NCBI RefSeq assembly: GCF_000708595.2
Contig: NZ_JARP01000001.1
Coordinates: forward strand, 868,001-932,000
DNA: 64,000 bases
Direction of reading: 5' to 3'
From: Flavobacterium sp. KJJ
Lineage (GTDB): Bacteria > Bacteroidota > Bacteroidia > Flavobacteriales > Flavobacteriaceae
This document shows, in pieces, positions 1 through 9,071 of the stretch (the first letter of the stretch is position 1; each line of letters starts with the position of its first letter). Position numbers and translations under genes: made by a program. The notes beneath the pieces are model-generated. The model was not told the origin of the DNA and did not search any database. It worked only from the letters and a program-made list of their open reading frames with translations.

Positions 1-227
1 TGATTGTAATCTACACTGAGCTCCGTAATTTCAGGATACACCTTTTTTAGCACAGGCAATGTTTCTCCCAAAGTTATTTTATTGAAATTTTCTGCCTTAT
101 ATGGAAGTGTTTTTTCCTGAACAGCATCGACTGCGAGAATGATACCCGTTACAGATGCCAAAAGCAGAAACAAAGAAGAAAACAAGGCCAGAACCAAGTG
201 TGTGTAACGCCAAAAAGAAAGAGTCAT
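1..227 (-). CDS. PepSY-type membrane protein, N-terminal part (runs off window)
   Basis: This is the N-terminal 75 residues of a gene that continues beyond base 1. It starts at the ATG whose complement is at 225-227 and begins MTLSFWRYTHLVLALFSS, followed by one long hydrophobic segment (about residues 9-33) and an extracytoplasmic stretch. The layout W-R-x-x-H then a membrane helix then a PepSY-like region (ITLGETLPVLKKVYPEI) is typical of PepSY-associated transmembrane proteins, often linked to iron reduction or uptake. It follows the DUF2271 gene by 89 bases on the same strand, so the two are probably co-transcribed. Family call is good; substrate is unknown. Confidence 0.72.
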   Translation of the reverse strand, partial: MTLSFWRYTHLVLALFSSLFLLLASVTGIILAVDAVQEKTLPYKAENFNKITLGETLPVLKKVYPEITELSVDYN

Positions 228-316
228 GTAATGTAAGCTATTGAGATATGATCAAATATTTAAGCTTTGTCAAAGTTTAAATCTTTGATAAAGCTTTATT
301 TAGCAGAAAGTAAAAA

Positions 317-796
317 TTAAATTTTACTTAATCTGACATAGCGAATATAGCCTTTTCCTTCTGTTTTATCAGCAAGACCTTCAGTAGTAAGCGGAATTTC
401 TAAATCGCTAACATAATACTTTTGGTCTTCCACTGCCGATTCAAATCGCAATTTGTATCCTTTGTTAATTTTAGAATCTTCAATTTCAATTGTAGTAACA
501 CTGCGGTCTCCGCCAGTGACAGATGCTCCTGTTTTTGCACTGATATCAGCAGGTTTCGCAGTCTGAAATTTATTCCATTCTTTTAATGATTTGTACCATT
601 TTTTATCGTCGCCCATTACGTAAAGTGTTTTTTCGTATTCACCATTTGGTTTAATAAGCGAAACTACAATATAAGCACCTTCTCCCATATAATTTGCCAT
701 CTGAAGCATGCATTTGTATTTGCTTTGCGCCGAAGCTTGAAAAGAAATAAGGCAGATTAATGAAGCTGTAAGCGCTATTTTAAATATTGATTTCAT
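317..796 (-). CDS. Secreted DUF2271-family protein
   Basis: 159 residues with a signal peptide ending near ASA-QS (about residue 23). The mature part has the pattern of DUF2271 periplasmic proteins: a beta-rich domain with K-T-L-Y-V-M-G-D-D-K-K-W-Y-K at about residues 56-70 and a hydrophilic C-terminal half. Proteins of this family are commonly encoded beside PepSY membrane proteins, as here, which suggests a shared envelope role, possibly in iron or flavin handling; that role is inference from neighbours. Middle gene of a likely three-gene minus-strand operon (ankyrin, DUF2271, PepSY). Confidence 0.72.
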   Translation of the reverse strand: MKSIFKIALTASLICLISFQASAQSKYKCMLQMANYMGEGAYIVVSLIKPNGEYEKTLYVMGDDKKWYKSLKEWNKFQTAKPADISAKTGASVTGGDRSVTTIEIEDSKINKGYKLRFESAVEDQKYYVSDLEIPLTTEGLADKTEGKGYIRYVRLSKI

Positions 797-805
797 TTTT
801 TTTTT

Positions 806-855
806 AATTGTGAGTTGTGAATTGTGAAATGTGAGTTGTGAAATGTAAATGTAGT
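806..855. repeat. Imperfect short tandem repeat (GTGAATT-like, 7-8 bp)
   Basis: The 127 bases between the DUF2271 and ankyrin genes contain runs of TTGTGAGTTGTGAATTGTGAAATGTG, written here as a motif of about 7-8 bases repeated some six times with variation. It lies just upstream of the DUF2271 start. Similar low-complexity arrays occur beside other genes in this window (25098-25193, 27245-27328, 33138-33171). Confidence 0.55.
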
Positions 856-923
856 TTTTGAGATTCGAAATGATTAGTTTAACATAGCATTTCAGATTTT
901 ACATTTTATTTTTTACTAAAAAA

Positions 924-2402
924 CTATTTTAAAAATTCGATTGAAACATTTTGTTTTGTCAGAGATTCGTTTTCTTTTGCTAAAGCATACGCGCTTTCAT
1001 CAAATTCTGTTGTAATTTCTTTTTTGGCACCAATTGAAAGCAGGTATTTTAAAACAGCATCATCCTTAGCAACCAATGCTGCTTTATGCAAAGCAGTTAA
1101 ACCATCTTTGTTTTTAGCATTTACGTCGATATTCAAATCGGCTAATTTTTTCAGTAAAGATAAATCGTTTTTAGCTGCTGCAAAATGATATAAAGTGCTT
1201 CCGTCTTTTTGTTGAGCAGCCAAGTTTAATCCTTTTTCTTGAAGCAATTTTTCTTTAGCAGCAAAAGGGTCCTGTTTCGGATCTGGTCTGTAAGATTGTA
1301 CCAAATAAACGCCTAAATTATTGCCATCTTTGTCAGCAACATTTACATCAGCACCTTTTGATAAAAGCAAGGCAACTGCTTCAGGCGTTCCTGATTTTAC
1401 AGCAAATGTCAAAGCTGATTCTCCTTTTGTATTTTTTAAATTAATGTTTTTTGCTGTTGGCAATAATTGCTCTAAAGCACCATTTTCTCTAGCTCCTGCA
1501 GCGATCATAAATGGAGTATTTCCTTCTTTATTAACTTTATTTGCATCGACACCTTTCGCCAAAAAATAGCTGATAATTTCTTTTTGATTTGGTTTTGCTG
1601 CCAAAAGATGCAATACATTCTCGCCAGATCTGTTTTCTGCGGTTGGTTTAATTTTTATTTCCTCAACTAAAAATTTATACGCTTCAAGCGAAGTTGTTTC
1701 TCTTCGGTTTCCTTGTGTCGCGATTAATAGAGCATTGTCCGTATATTTTACTTTTCTTTCTAATAATTTTTTCAAAAGCGCAATATTTCCTGTTCTGGCA
1801 GCATAATCAAAAGCTGTATTTCCGTTATTGTCAACATCTTTAAGAGAAAGTCCTTTTGTTATAAGATAGTCGGTAAGTGTCAAATCTTTATCAGATGGAA
1901 TTCCTAAAAGCAATAAATTTTCTCCGTCTTTGTATTTTTTCTTCGGATCTATTCCAGCTTTAAAAAAAGCTTCGTAAAGTGCTGGATTGTTTTGTCCGTT
2001 ACTGGCAGCAAAAGCAACTGGAGTAGTACCGTGGCTGTCTTCTAAATTAACATCAGAGCCTTTTGCAATTAAGTATTCTACCAATTCTGTATTTCCTCTA
2101 TATGCTGCCCAATGCAAATAAATACGATTATCATGTGTCATTTTATTTACTGGATTTCCAGGCTGATCTAACAAGAACTTTATAGTTGCTGCTGGAGCAT
2201 CGTTATTAATTGCAAGAACAACAGCATCAAAAGCATTTGTATTCGCTTCAGCTGGATTATTTCCTTTTGCTATTTCAGCTTTTACAGCCTCAGTATTGGG
2301 AGCTGTTTTCCAAAAAGAAGCTTCTAATAAAGTATTTTTTTGTTGTGCACTAACAAATAAAGTAGCGGCTAATGCTAAAGAAACAAGGATATTCTTTTTC
2401 AT
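924..2402 (-). CDS. Secreted ankyrin-repeat protein
   Basis: 492 residues. A signal peptide (MKKNILVSLALAATLFVSAQ) is followed by ankyrin repeats across most of the chain, recognisable by repeated motifs such as GNTPFMIAA, GLTALHKAA, RIYLHWAAYRGNTELVEYLI and GTTPVAFAA. Ankyrin repeats are protein-binding scaffolds, so an exported scaffold of the periplasm or outer surface is likely. It is the first gene of the minus-strand operon with DUF2271 and PepSY proteins; a good -7/-33 promoter lies about 100 bases upstream. No catalytic domain is visible. Confidence 0.9.
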   Translation of the reverse strand: MKKNILVSLALAATLFVSAQQKNTLLEASFWKTAPNTEAVKAEIAKGNNPAEANTNAFDAVVLAINNDAPAATIKFLLDQPGNPVNKMTHDNRIYLHWAAYRGNTELVEYLIAKGSDVNLEDSHGTTPVAFAASNGQNNPALYEAFFKAGIDPKKKYKDGENLLLLGIPSDKDLTLTDYLITKGLSLKDVDNNGNTAFDYAARTGNIALLKKLLERKVKYTDNALLIATQGNRRETTSLEAYKFLVEEIKIKPTAENRSGENVLHLLAAKPNQKEIISYFLAKGVDANKVNKEGNTPFMIAAGARENGALEQLLPTAKNINLKNTKGESALTFAVKSGTPEAVALLLSKGADVNVADKDGNNLGVYLVQSYRPDPKQDPFAAKEKLLQEKGLNLAAQQKDGSTLYHFAAAKNDLSLLKKLADLNIDVNAKNKDGLTALHKAALVAKDDAVLKYLLSIGAKKEITTEFDESAYALAKENESLTKQNVSIEFLK

Positions 2403-2773
2403 ATTTTGGTATTTACTGTTTTAAATTAGTTCTATCTTTTTTCATTTAATCAAAATTGACTTTCTTAATCAATTCTATTTAGAATAAATAAAAATAGCGC
2501 AAATGTAAAAATTATTATTAGTAAATCAACCTTATTTATACCAGAAAATTCAAATTTAAGCTGATTTTAATTAAGTTTTTTATTTGGCCTCATTGTTATC
2601 ATTAGAAGCAAAAATTTTCTAAAGGTTTAATCCAAATCAAAATTATTTTCTAGCATGCAAAGTAAACTGTAGGGATTTTTTAAAATTGATTTGTTGAAAG
2701 GCATATAATTCGCATAAAATATTAAATTAGTACCTCAATAAATTGAAGTTAGATAACCAAAAACAATCTGGAA
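2403..2773. other. Intergenic region between divergent ankyrin and antiporter genes
   Basis: 371 bases, strongly AT-rich. It holds the minus-strand promoter described separately. I see no further ORF, palindrome or RNA gene, and no clear consensus -7 box for the plus-strand antiporter gene. Confidence 0.6.
2500..2529 (-). promoter_or_regulatory. Bacteroidota-type promoter of the ankyrin operon
   Basis: Read on the minus strand: TTG (2527-2529), 19-base spacer, TACATTTG (2500-2507), which matches the TTG / TAnnTTTG consensus. It lies 98 bases from the ankyrin start codon. Confidence 0.6.
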
Positions 2774-4375
2774 ATGGAGAATATTACAGTAATTATAATG
2801 TTGCTATTTGGAGTTGCTTTCCTGAGCCTTATTAGTAAGCGATATAATTTTCCGGTACCAATTGTGTTGGTGCTTTGCGGTGTAATAATCAGTATTATTC
2901 CAGGACTTCCAATAATTACTTTAAATCCCGATGTTGTTTTTATTATTTTTCTTCCACCGCTTTTGTATCACGCAGCATGGTACACCAGCTGGTTTGAGTT
3001 TAAACAAACTATTCGACCGATAACACTTGCTGCTGTCGGATTGGTTCTATTTACTACAATTGCAGTAGCGATTGCTGCACATATGCTGATCGAAGATATT
3101 TCTTGGCCGTTAGCTTTTTTACTGGGCGCAATTGTTTCGCCTCCAGATGCAGTTTCTGCAACTTCTATTACAAAAGGATTAGGTTTAAATCCGAGACTTA
3201 TTGCCATTCTTGAAGGCGAAAGTCTGCTTAATGATGCAAGCGGACTTGTCGCTTATAAGTATGCACTAACAGCCATCGTTGCTGGCAATTTTGTGCTTTG
3301 GCAGGCTGGATTGAATTTTTTTATCATGTCGACATTAGGAATTGCTATTGGCTTAGTCGTGGGATATGTAATGAGTATTATTCATAAAAAATTCGTTTGT
3401 GATGATATAATTGAAGCCACATTAACGCTTTTAACACCTTTTGCATCTTACTTAATTGCAGAACATTTTGAATGTTCAGGTGTTTTAGCCGTTGTAACAA
3501 CAGGACTGTATCTCTCAGCAAGATCTGGAAGTATTTTTACGCACGAGAGCCGCATTATGACCAACACAATTTGGAGTATTTTGACGAGTATTTTAAATGG
3601 TTTGATTTTTATATTGATAGGATTGCAGCTGCGTCACATCATTTCTGGAATTAGTAATTATTCTGGAAGTTCATTATTTATTTGGGGAGCGACTGTAAGT
3701 TTAGTGGTAATTTTGGTGCGGTTTTTATGGGTTATTCCGGCGACTTTGCTTCCGAGATTCCTCAGCAAAAGAATACGGGAGAAAGAAGAATTCGATTATC
3801 GAAACATGATTATTTTTGGCTGGTCTGGAATGCGCGGCGTAGTTTCGATGGCCGCCGCTTTGGCCTTGCCTTTAATGTTAAATGAAAAAGAAGAATTTCC
3901 GTTTCGTAATCTGATTATTTATTTGGTTTTCTGTGTCATACTTTCCACTTTAGTTATTCAGGGATTAACGCTTCCGTGGCTTATTAAGAAATTAAAATTA
4001 CAGCCGTATTCTATTTTGGCGGAAGAATACGAGATTCGGAATATAATTGTTTCACAAACCATTACGCATATAGAAGACAATTTCTCGCTATTGAATGATG
4101 ATTTACTGCACAACATCAAAAGCAAATATGAAGTAAAGTTTAACCGTTTGCAGAAGACAGAACTTCCGGCCAATTTTTTTGGAAAAGGAAATGTAATGGG
4201 AGGGGAAATCTTCAATGATTTCACCAAATTGCAAATTGATTTGCTGAATGTAGAGCGCGCAAAATTAGAGCTTATGCACAAACAGGGTTCAGTTAATGAA
4301 GAAATTTTCAGAAAGATAGAAAAAGAGTTAGATCTAGAAGAAACCCGTCTTTATATGGAAATGTATGAAGATTAA
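2774..4375 (+). CDS. Na+/H+ antiporter, CPA1 (NhaP-like) family
   Basis: 533 residues. The first about 410 residues form a polytopic membrane domain with roughly 12 hydrophobic segments, including LLNDASGLVAY (about residues 150-160), the ND motif that carries the ion-binding Asp in CPA1 antiporters, plus AIVSPPDAVSATSI just before it and GWSGMRGVVSMAAALALPL near residue 350. A soluble charged tail of about 120 residues follows. Function: electroneutral exchange of cytoplasmic Na+ (or K+) for protons at the inner membrane. Monocistronic; the next gene starts 112 bases downstream. Confidence 0.93.
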   Translation: MENITVIIMLLFGVAFLSLISKRYNFPVPIVLVLCGVIISIIPGLPIITLNPDVVFIIFLPPLLYHAAWYTSWFEFKQTIRPITLAAVGLVLFTTIAVAIAAHMLIEDISWPLAFLLGAIVSPPDAVSATSITKGLGLNPRLIAILEGESLLNDASGLVAYKYALTAIVAGNFVLWQAGLNFFIMSTLGIAIGLVVGYVMSIIHKKFVCDDIIEATLTLLTPFASYLIAEHFECSGVLAVVTTGLYLSARSGSIFTHESRIMTNTIWSILTSILNGLIFILIGLQLRHIISGISNYSGSSLFIWGATVSLVVILVRFLWVIPATLLPRFLSKRIREKEEFDYRNMIIFGWSGMRGVVSMAAALALPLMLNEKEEFPFRNLIIYLVFCVILSTLVIQGLTLPWLIKKLKLQPYSILAEEYEIRNIIVSQTITHIEDNFSLLNDDLLHNIKSKYEVKFNRLQKTELPANFFGKGNVMGGEIFNDFTKLQIDLLNVERAKLELMHKQGSVNEEIFRKIEKELDLEETRLYMEMYED

Positions 4376-4487
4376 TATTGGCGTAAAAATTAGATGATTT
4401 GATAATTTTGTGAAGGTGGAAGTTGCATTTTAGAAAGATATAGTGTTGTAAAATACCTTATATTTACATTTCTTATTTACTTATTTC

Positions 4488-5519
4488 ATGGAAGAGAATA
4501 AACACGTAACGATCTACGATATTGCTGAGAAACTTAATTTGGCGACCTCTACAATTTCAAGAGCTTTAAAAGATCACCATTCTATAAGTGACAAAACCAT
4601 AAAAAAAGTCAAAAAGACGGCAAAAGAAATGGGTTTTGTTCCTAACACTTTGGCTGCAGGTTTGCGTGGAAATAAAACCAAAACAATTGGAGTTTTGATT
4701 CCAACTGTGACACAGCCTTTTTTGTCTTCATTAATTAGCGGAATCGAAATTACAGCACAAAAATCAGACTATTCAGTTATTATTATGCAGTCGCACGATT
4801 CGTATTCTGAAGAAGTAAATATGGCTAAATCTTTATACAGTAACCGTGTAAGCGGCGTTATTTGTTCTTTAGCAATGGAAACAAGAGATACATCGCATTT
4901 TGAGCAATTCTCAAATAATAATATTCCATTAGTTTTTGTCGACAGGGTGCCAAAAGATTACAATACTTTTAGAGTGGTTATTGATAATTATTCTGCAGGA
5001 TATAAAGCTACCAAACATCTTATAGATCAAGGTTGTAAACGCATCGCGCATTTGGGTGCGGGCGCTGAATTCGGTAATTTATATAATGAAAGAAAAAGAG
5101 GTTATGTTGAAGCTTTAAAAGATGCTAATTTGCCTGTTTTAGATGAACTTATAGTTGATTTAAAAGCAGTAACTTATGAAGAAGGAGTAAAAGCCAGTAC
5201 TAAGTTATTTAATCTAAAGCCAATTCCGGATGGCCTTTTTGCTTCTGGAGATATTATCGCGGTGAGTGCATTGCAGACAGCAAAGAAAAGAGGCATAAAA
5301 GTGCCAGAAGATATTGCGATCATTGGATTTAATAACGACCCAATTTCTGAAATAATAGATCCTAATTTATCTACAATTACGCATCCTGCTGAAAAAATGG
5401 GAAAAGCCGCCGCAGAAATTATAATAAAAAATCTGAAGTCAGTTAGAGAAAATGATGTTCAGGAAATTACTTTTCTGAATACAGAAGTACTTGTTCGTGA
5501 ATCTTCAAATAGAAAATAA
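4488..5519 (+). CDS. LacI-family transcriptional regulator
   Basis: 343 residues. An N-terminal LacI HTH (VTIYDIAEKLNLATSTISRALKD, about residues 8-30) and hinge (FVPNTLAAGLR) are followed by a periplasmic-binding-protein-like sensor domain beginning KTKTIGVLIP. No carbohydrate transporter or hydrolase gene is adjacent, so target and effector cannot be assigned from context. It ends in a strong intrinsic terminator at 5598-5629. Confidence 0.93.
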   Translation: MEENKHVTIYDIAEKLNLATSTISRALKDHHSISDKTIKKVKKTAKEMGFVPNTLAAGLRGNKTKTIGVLIPTVTQPFLSSLISGIEITAQKSDYSVIIMQSHDSYSEEVNMAKSLYSNRVSGVICSLAMETRDTSHFEQFSNNNIPLVFVDRVPKDYNTFRVVIDNYSAGYKATKHLIDQGCKRIAHLGAGAEFGNLYNERKRGYVEALKDANLPVLDELIVDLKAVTYEEGVKASTKLFNLKPIPDGLFASGDIIAVSALQTAKKRGIKVPEDIAIIGFNNDPISEIIDPNLSTITHPAEKMGKAAAEIIIKNLKSVRENDVQEITFLNTEVLVRESSNRK

Positions 5520-5597
5520 ATTTAAATTCAATCCTATCAAAGACGATATTTTAGAATTGCAGTTGATGAATAGAATATTATATTTAGAAATAAAATA

Positions 5598-5629
5598 AAG
5601 CCCCGAAAAACAAATTTCGGGGCTTTTTA
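5598..5629 (+). terminator. Intrinsic terminator after the LacI gene
   Basis: Stem AAAGCCCCGAAA / TTTCGGGGCTTT (5598-5609 with 5615-5626), short loop, then a T-rich tail. It lies between converging genes and can act on both strands. Confidence 0.85.
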
Positions 5630-5647
5630 TATTGATTTTATATTGAA

Positions 5648-6082
5648 TTATATCTTATTGTCAACTGCGAAACAAGTTCTGTCTATAGTCGAAAGCAATA
5701 ATGCCGCAGCAGCGCTGGTTAAAACTGAATAATCAAAAGGTGCTTTTATAGAAACTGAAATTGCCATAGAAACAGCAAAAATCAACATAAGACAAGCTGT
5801 GCCAAAAGCAGTAATTCGAGTTCTGAATCCGGCGAATAACAACAAGCTGAATAAGATTTCAAAAAAAGTTGCAATTCCGCCTAGAATTTCGGCTGCAGGC
5901 TTGCTTGCAAAAGGATTAAGGGTATGCGTATAAATTACAAGATTCTCCCAATTTCCCCAGGCTACTCCAGCAGATCCGGGCGCTCCCCAAAGTCCAAATC
6001 GGTCAGCTACTGCTGATAACATGGTGATTCCTAAAACAATTCTTAAAATTAAACCGGCTTTTGCTGTGGTTATGCTTTTCAT
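5648..6082 (-). CDS. DoxX-family small membrane protein
   Basis: 144 residues with four predicted membrane helices and the DoxX-like opening GLILRIVLGITMLSAVADRFG, then GGIATFFEILFSLLLFAGFRTR. DoxX-like proteins are inner-membrane proteins often linked to quinone or thiol redox stress. It lies 57 bases downstream of the HxlR gene on the same strand and is probably co-transcribed with it. Exact role unknown. Confidence 0.82.
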   Translation of the reverse strand: MKSITTAKAGLILRIVLGITMLSAVADRFGLWGAPGSAGVAWGNWENLVIYTHTLNPFASKPAAEILGGIATFFEILFSLLLFAGFRTRITAFGTACLMLIFAVSMAISVSIKAPFDYSVLTSAAAALLLSTIDRTCFAVDNKI

Positions 6083-6139
6083 TTATAATCAATTTTAATT
6101 AATATTTGATTTTAGGATTAAAATTGAATACTTACAAAA

Positions 6140-6505
6140 TTACATTTTAAACCCATCATCTTTGTCTTTGAAAGCCCAAGTTGCCATAGCTTCGATAACA
6201 GGCAGTAAACCAGTTCCTGAAGCGCTTAAACTGTAAGTTACAAAAGGAGGAACTACAGGCTTTGCTTCTCTAATAACGATATTATCGGCTTCTAATTGTT
6301 TAAGATGCTGAATTAACATTTTTTCAGTTATGGCTGGAATAGCTCTTTTTAATTCGCTGTATCGCAAACTTCCGTTAGAAAGCTGGTAGATGATAATGGG
6401 TTTCCAATAGCCTCCAATTTTATCCATTACATAAGTTACTGGGCATTTTTCTAAAGCATATTGCTTATTTTCCTGAATAGTCGATGATTCTTTAATTGCT
6501 GTCAT
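6140..6505 (-). CDS. HxlR-family winged-helix regulator with N-terminal Cys
   Basis: 121 residues: HxlR-type winged helix with C-P-V-T-Y-V-M-D-K-I-G-G-Y-W at about residues 21-34, then LRYSELKRAIPAITEKMLIQHLKQLE. The Cys before the first helix sits where redox- or electrophile-sensing HxlR proteins (YodB, QorR type) carry theirs. It is divergent from an NmrA-type oxidoreductase, the same arrangement as E. coli qorR (ytfH)/qorB (ytfG). I infer a thiol-sensing repressor of that gene and of the HxlR-DoxX unit. Confidence 0.9.
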   Translation of the reverse strand: MTAIKESSTIQENKQYALEKCPVTYVMDKIGGYWKPIIIYQLSNGSLRYSELKRAIPAITEKMLIQHLKQLEADNIVIREAKPVVPPFVTYSLSASGTGLLPVIEAMATWAFKDKDDGFKM

Positions 6506-6520
6506 GATACATACTTTAGG

Positions 6521-6559
6521 GTAAGTACTTGTATAAAAGTAAGTACAAATATACCTTTG
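6521..6559. promoter_or_regulatory. Divergent promoter with GTAAGTAC direct repeats (candidate HxlR operator)
   Basis: GTAAGTAC occurs at 6521-6528 and 6539-6546, 18 bases apart; the first extends into the palindrome AAGTACTT. On the plus strand TTG (6529-6531), 20 bases and TACCTTTG (6552-6559) form a promoter for the NmrA gene. On the minus strand TATATTTG (6546-6553) is a -7 box for hxlR. The repeats lie across both promoters, as expected for autoregulation plus control of the divergent gene. Confidence 0.65.
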
Positions 6560-6585
6560 TTTCAGAAATAAAAAAATAAATAGAT

Positions 6586-7464
6586 ATGAAAATTACAATT
6601 TCAGGTTCACTAGGAAACATAGGAAAACCATTAGTTAAAAATTTAACTGCTTCAGGACATCAAGTAACGGTAATAAGCAACAGTGCTGATCGAATTGAAG
6701 AAATAGAAAAATTGGGTGCAAAATCAGCAATTGGATCAGTAAGCGATACCAATTTTTTGAAAAATGCATTCATAGACGCAGATGCAATTTTTGCGATGAC
6801 GCCGCCAAATTTGGGAGGTTCTAATGTTATAGCCAATACAATAGAGGCGGGTCATGCTTTCGCAAAAGCAATTGAGGAAGCCGGAGTAAAAAGAGTTGTT
6901 ATGTTGAGCAGTATTGGTGCTGATTTGCCAGAAGGAACTGGACCAATTGCAGGACTTTATAACATTGAAAACATTTATAAAATGCTAGAAAACACCTCTG
7001 TAACTTTTCTTCGCGCAGGATTCTTTTTTACCAATTTATTTAATGATGTACCGATGATAAAAGGAGTTGGTATTATTGGAGCGAATTATCCGGTAGATGT
7101 TGAAATTCCTTATGTACATCCTGAAGATATTGCAAATGCAGTGGTAGAAGAATTAGTAAAAACACAATTAGGGACAAACATCCGTTATATTGTAAGTGAC
7201 GTTCGTACGCCAAAAGATGTAGCGGTTACTCTAGGTACAGCAATTGGAAAACCAGAACTGCCATGGATTGAATTTACCGATGAGCAATCTCTAAACGGAA
7301 TGATACAAGCTGGATTGCCAGAAGAAATAGCCAATTTGTATACCGAAATGGGATCAGGTTTACATAGCGGTAAAATTGCTGCAGATTTTATAGAAAATTA
7401 TAAAGCTATTGATGGAAAGATTAAGCTTGAAGATTTTGCTAAGGAATTTGCTTCAAAGTTTTAA
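6586..7464 (+). CDS. NmrA-family NAD(P)-binding oxidoreductase (QorB-like)
   Basis: 292 residues. Rossmann glycine motif SGSLGNIGKPLV near residues 4-15, then VVMLSSIGAD (about residues 106-115) and the NmrA-like core without the SDR catalytic YxxxK. The QorB/NmrA family reduces quinones or senses NAD(P). Divergent from the HxlR gene with a shared promoter, which supports a role in quinone or electrophile detoxification. Closest reading is NAD(P)H:quinone oxidoreductase type 2 or an NmrA redox sensor. Confidence 0.85.
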   Translation: MKITISGSLGNIGKPLVKNLTASGHQVTVISNSADRIEEIEKLGAKSAIGSVSDTNFLKNAFIDADAIFAMTPPNLGGSNVIANTIEAGHAFAKAIEEAGVKRVVMLSSIGADLPEGTGPIAGLYNIENIYKMLENTSVTFLRAGFFFTNLFNDVPMIKGVGIIGANYPVDVEIPYVHPEDIANAVVEELVKTQLGTNIRYIVSDVRTPKDVAVTLGTAIGKPELPWIEFTDEQSLNGMIQAGLPEEIANLYTEMGSGLHSGKIAADFIENYKAIDGKIKLEDFAKEFASKF

Positions 7465-7492
7465 TCTTTAAAAAAATGCTGTAAATATAAAT

Positions 7493-7526
7493 AGGGGAAT
7501 AGAAACTAATCTATTCCCTTTTTTTA
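7493..7526. terminator. Bidirectional terminator between converging genes
   Basis: Stem GGGAATAG (7495-7502) / CTATTCCC (7511-7518), then a T run to 7526; A-rich on the other side. It separates the NmrA gene from the minus-strand secreted operon. Confidence 0.75.
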
Positions 7527-7543
7527 TATTAATTAATCTTGTT

Positions 7544-9031
7544 TTATTTGGCAGTTAAATTTAGAGAGACTGTTTGCATATCTACGCTGCCAGCATAACG
7601 TTCTGCCCAAATTTCAATATAATCTCCAGTTTTCAGTTGCACAGTTCCTATAATTGGCAAAGCCATAATGCCAGCAGAAGAGAAAAGTCCACTGCTAGGT
7701 TTGCCATATACTTTTGTTTCAGTAAGTACTGTACCGTTTTTTGCTATATAAAGAATTATTGTTGCATCAGCACTTGTTTGATATGAAACTGAAGCAGCTA
7801 CCTGAAAATATCTTGCTTTGTTTCCTCTATACGTAATTCTGTTATTTCCGTCTTTTGTAAAACGAAATAAACTATTAGATGTAGTAGTACCCAGAACTTT
7901 AGTTCTGCTTCCTGTCCCTGTGCCACTAAATGTAGTTGTTACACCACTACCAACTGCTGCATCTAAATTAATATCACCGGTAGAATCACCATCACCTTCA
8001 CGAGAGATACCTGGTGAATCTACTGTCCATGCAAGACTAAAAAGATAACCAGGATAAGTTGATGCTGCAGCATAACCTTTAACATAACCAGAAGGAGCTG
8101 TAGTAGTTCCTGAAAAAACGGTACCCAGCAAGATGCCTGTTCCTACGGTAAGACCAGCGGTACTGACATCTAATGCAACATCGGCTGCATCAACAGTGCT
8201 GAAACCGCTATTTTTTTGTATTAATCCGAATGTGCCAGTAAATGTTTCAAAAGTACCATTATTAGAACTAAACCATGCTTGATTGCTCAACAGTAAACTG
8301 CCAATATTAGAATACGTCATTCCAGTGGTGTTGTTTATAAACTGAACGATATTCCCAAAGTATAATCCTAAACCCGAAATATTTCCAACACTTGTTGTCA
8401 TCCCATCTATAACCGTATTTTGAACCAAAAGAGAGGTAGCTGTTGCGATTCCTGGACCCGTAATATCAAAGGCTTTTGTTCCTTTTAGCGTAACATTCCT
8501 AATACTGCCGCCTGTAGCTCCTTGAAAAACAACACCTGTAGATGAAATAATGTCTTCATTCGTATCTTGCCCCGCAACATACGCATTGTTTAAATTTATT
8601 GGGTTGCTTATGCTGATTGTTCCATTTATTTCATACAAGGTATTCGACGTTAATAAATAGACAGATCCTCCTCCTGCGGTAAGTTCAGGTGCTAGATCTG
8701 CAGCAGATTTTACACGTTTAAAATTAGTTCTTCCGTTTGTTCCATTTAAAATAGGCATCCAAGCCGCACCAGTAGAAGAGTAGTAATAAAACAATTTTAA
8801 ATCTGTATCATACACAAGCAATCCATCTGCTGGAGTTGTTATGGCAGTTCTTTGAGCAGTTGTCATTCTTGGCGCCAGCATTCCTTTAGTAGTAGAAGTA
8901 ATGTCCAGAACTGAACTGGCATTTGGTGTTACGGTACCAATTCCTATTTGTGCATTTCCGATAAAATTTAAAAAAAGAAAAAACAGCAGTAAAAATGGCT
9001 TATAATTTTGAAGAGTAGGTTTAGTGATCAT
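7544..9031 (-). CDS. Secreted flavobacterial protein of unknown function
   Basis: 495 residues. N-terminal hydrophobic segment and signal peptide to about residue 27 (IGNAQ), then the Bacteroidota pattern IGIGTVTPNASSVLDITSTTKGMLAPRMT, typical of long surface or tail-fibre-like proteins. The middle is rich in Gly, Ser, Thr and Asn with short beta-like repeats; the last 110 residues look like a compact beta domain. I see no T9SS C-terminal signal. Last gene of a three-gene minus-strand unit (gaps 49 and 40 bases). An adhesive or extracellular structural role is possible, but unproven. Confidence 0.7.
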   Translation of the reverse strand: MITKPTLQNYKPFLLLFFLFLNFIGNAQIGIGTVTPNASSVLDITSTTKGMLAPRMTTAQRTAITTPADGLLVYDTDLKLFYYYSSTGAAWMPILNGTNGRTNFKRVKSAADLAPELTAGGGSVYLLTSNTLYEINGTISISNPINLNNAYVAGQDTNEDIISSTGVVFQGATGGSIRNVTLKGTKAFDITGPGIATATSLLVQNTVIDGMTTSVGNISGLGLYFGNIVQFINNTTGMTYSNIGSLLLSNQAWFSSNNGTFETFTGTFGLIQKNSGFSTVDAADVALDVSTAGLTVGTGILLGTVFSGTTTAPSGYVKGYAAASTYPGYLFSLAWTVDSPGISREGDGDSTGDINLDAAVGSGVTTTFSGTGTGSRTKVLGTTTSNSLFRFTKDGNNRITYRGNKARYFQVAASVSYQTSADATIILYIAKNGTVLTETKVYGKPSSGLFSSAGIMALPIIGTVQLKTGDYIEIWAERYAGSVDMQTVSLNLTAK

Positions 9032-9071
9032 AATTTCTAATATTAGTTAATGATTTTTTTATGATGTAGCT

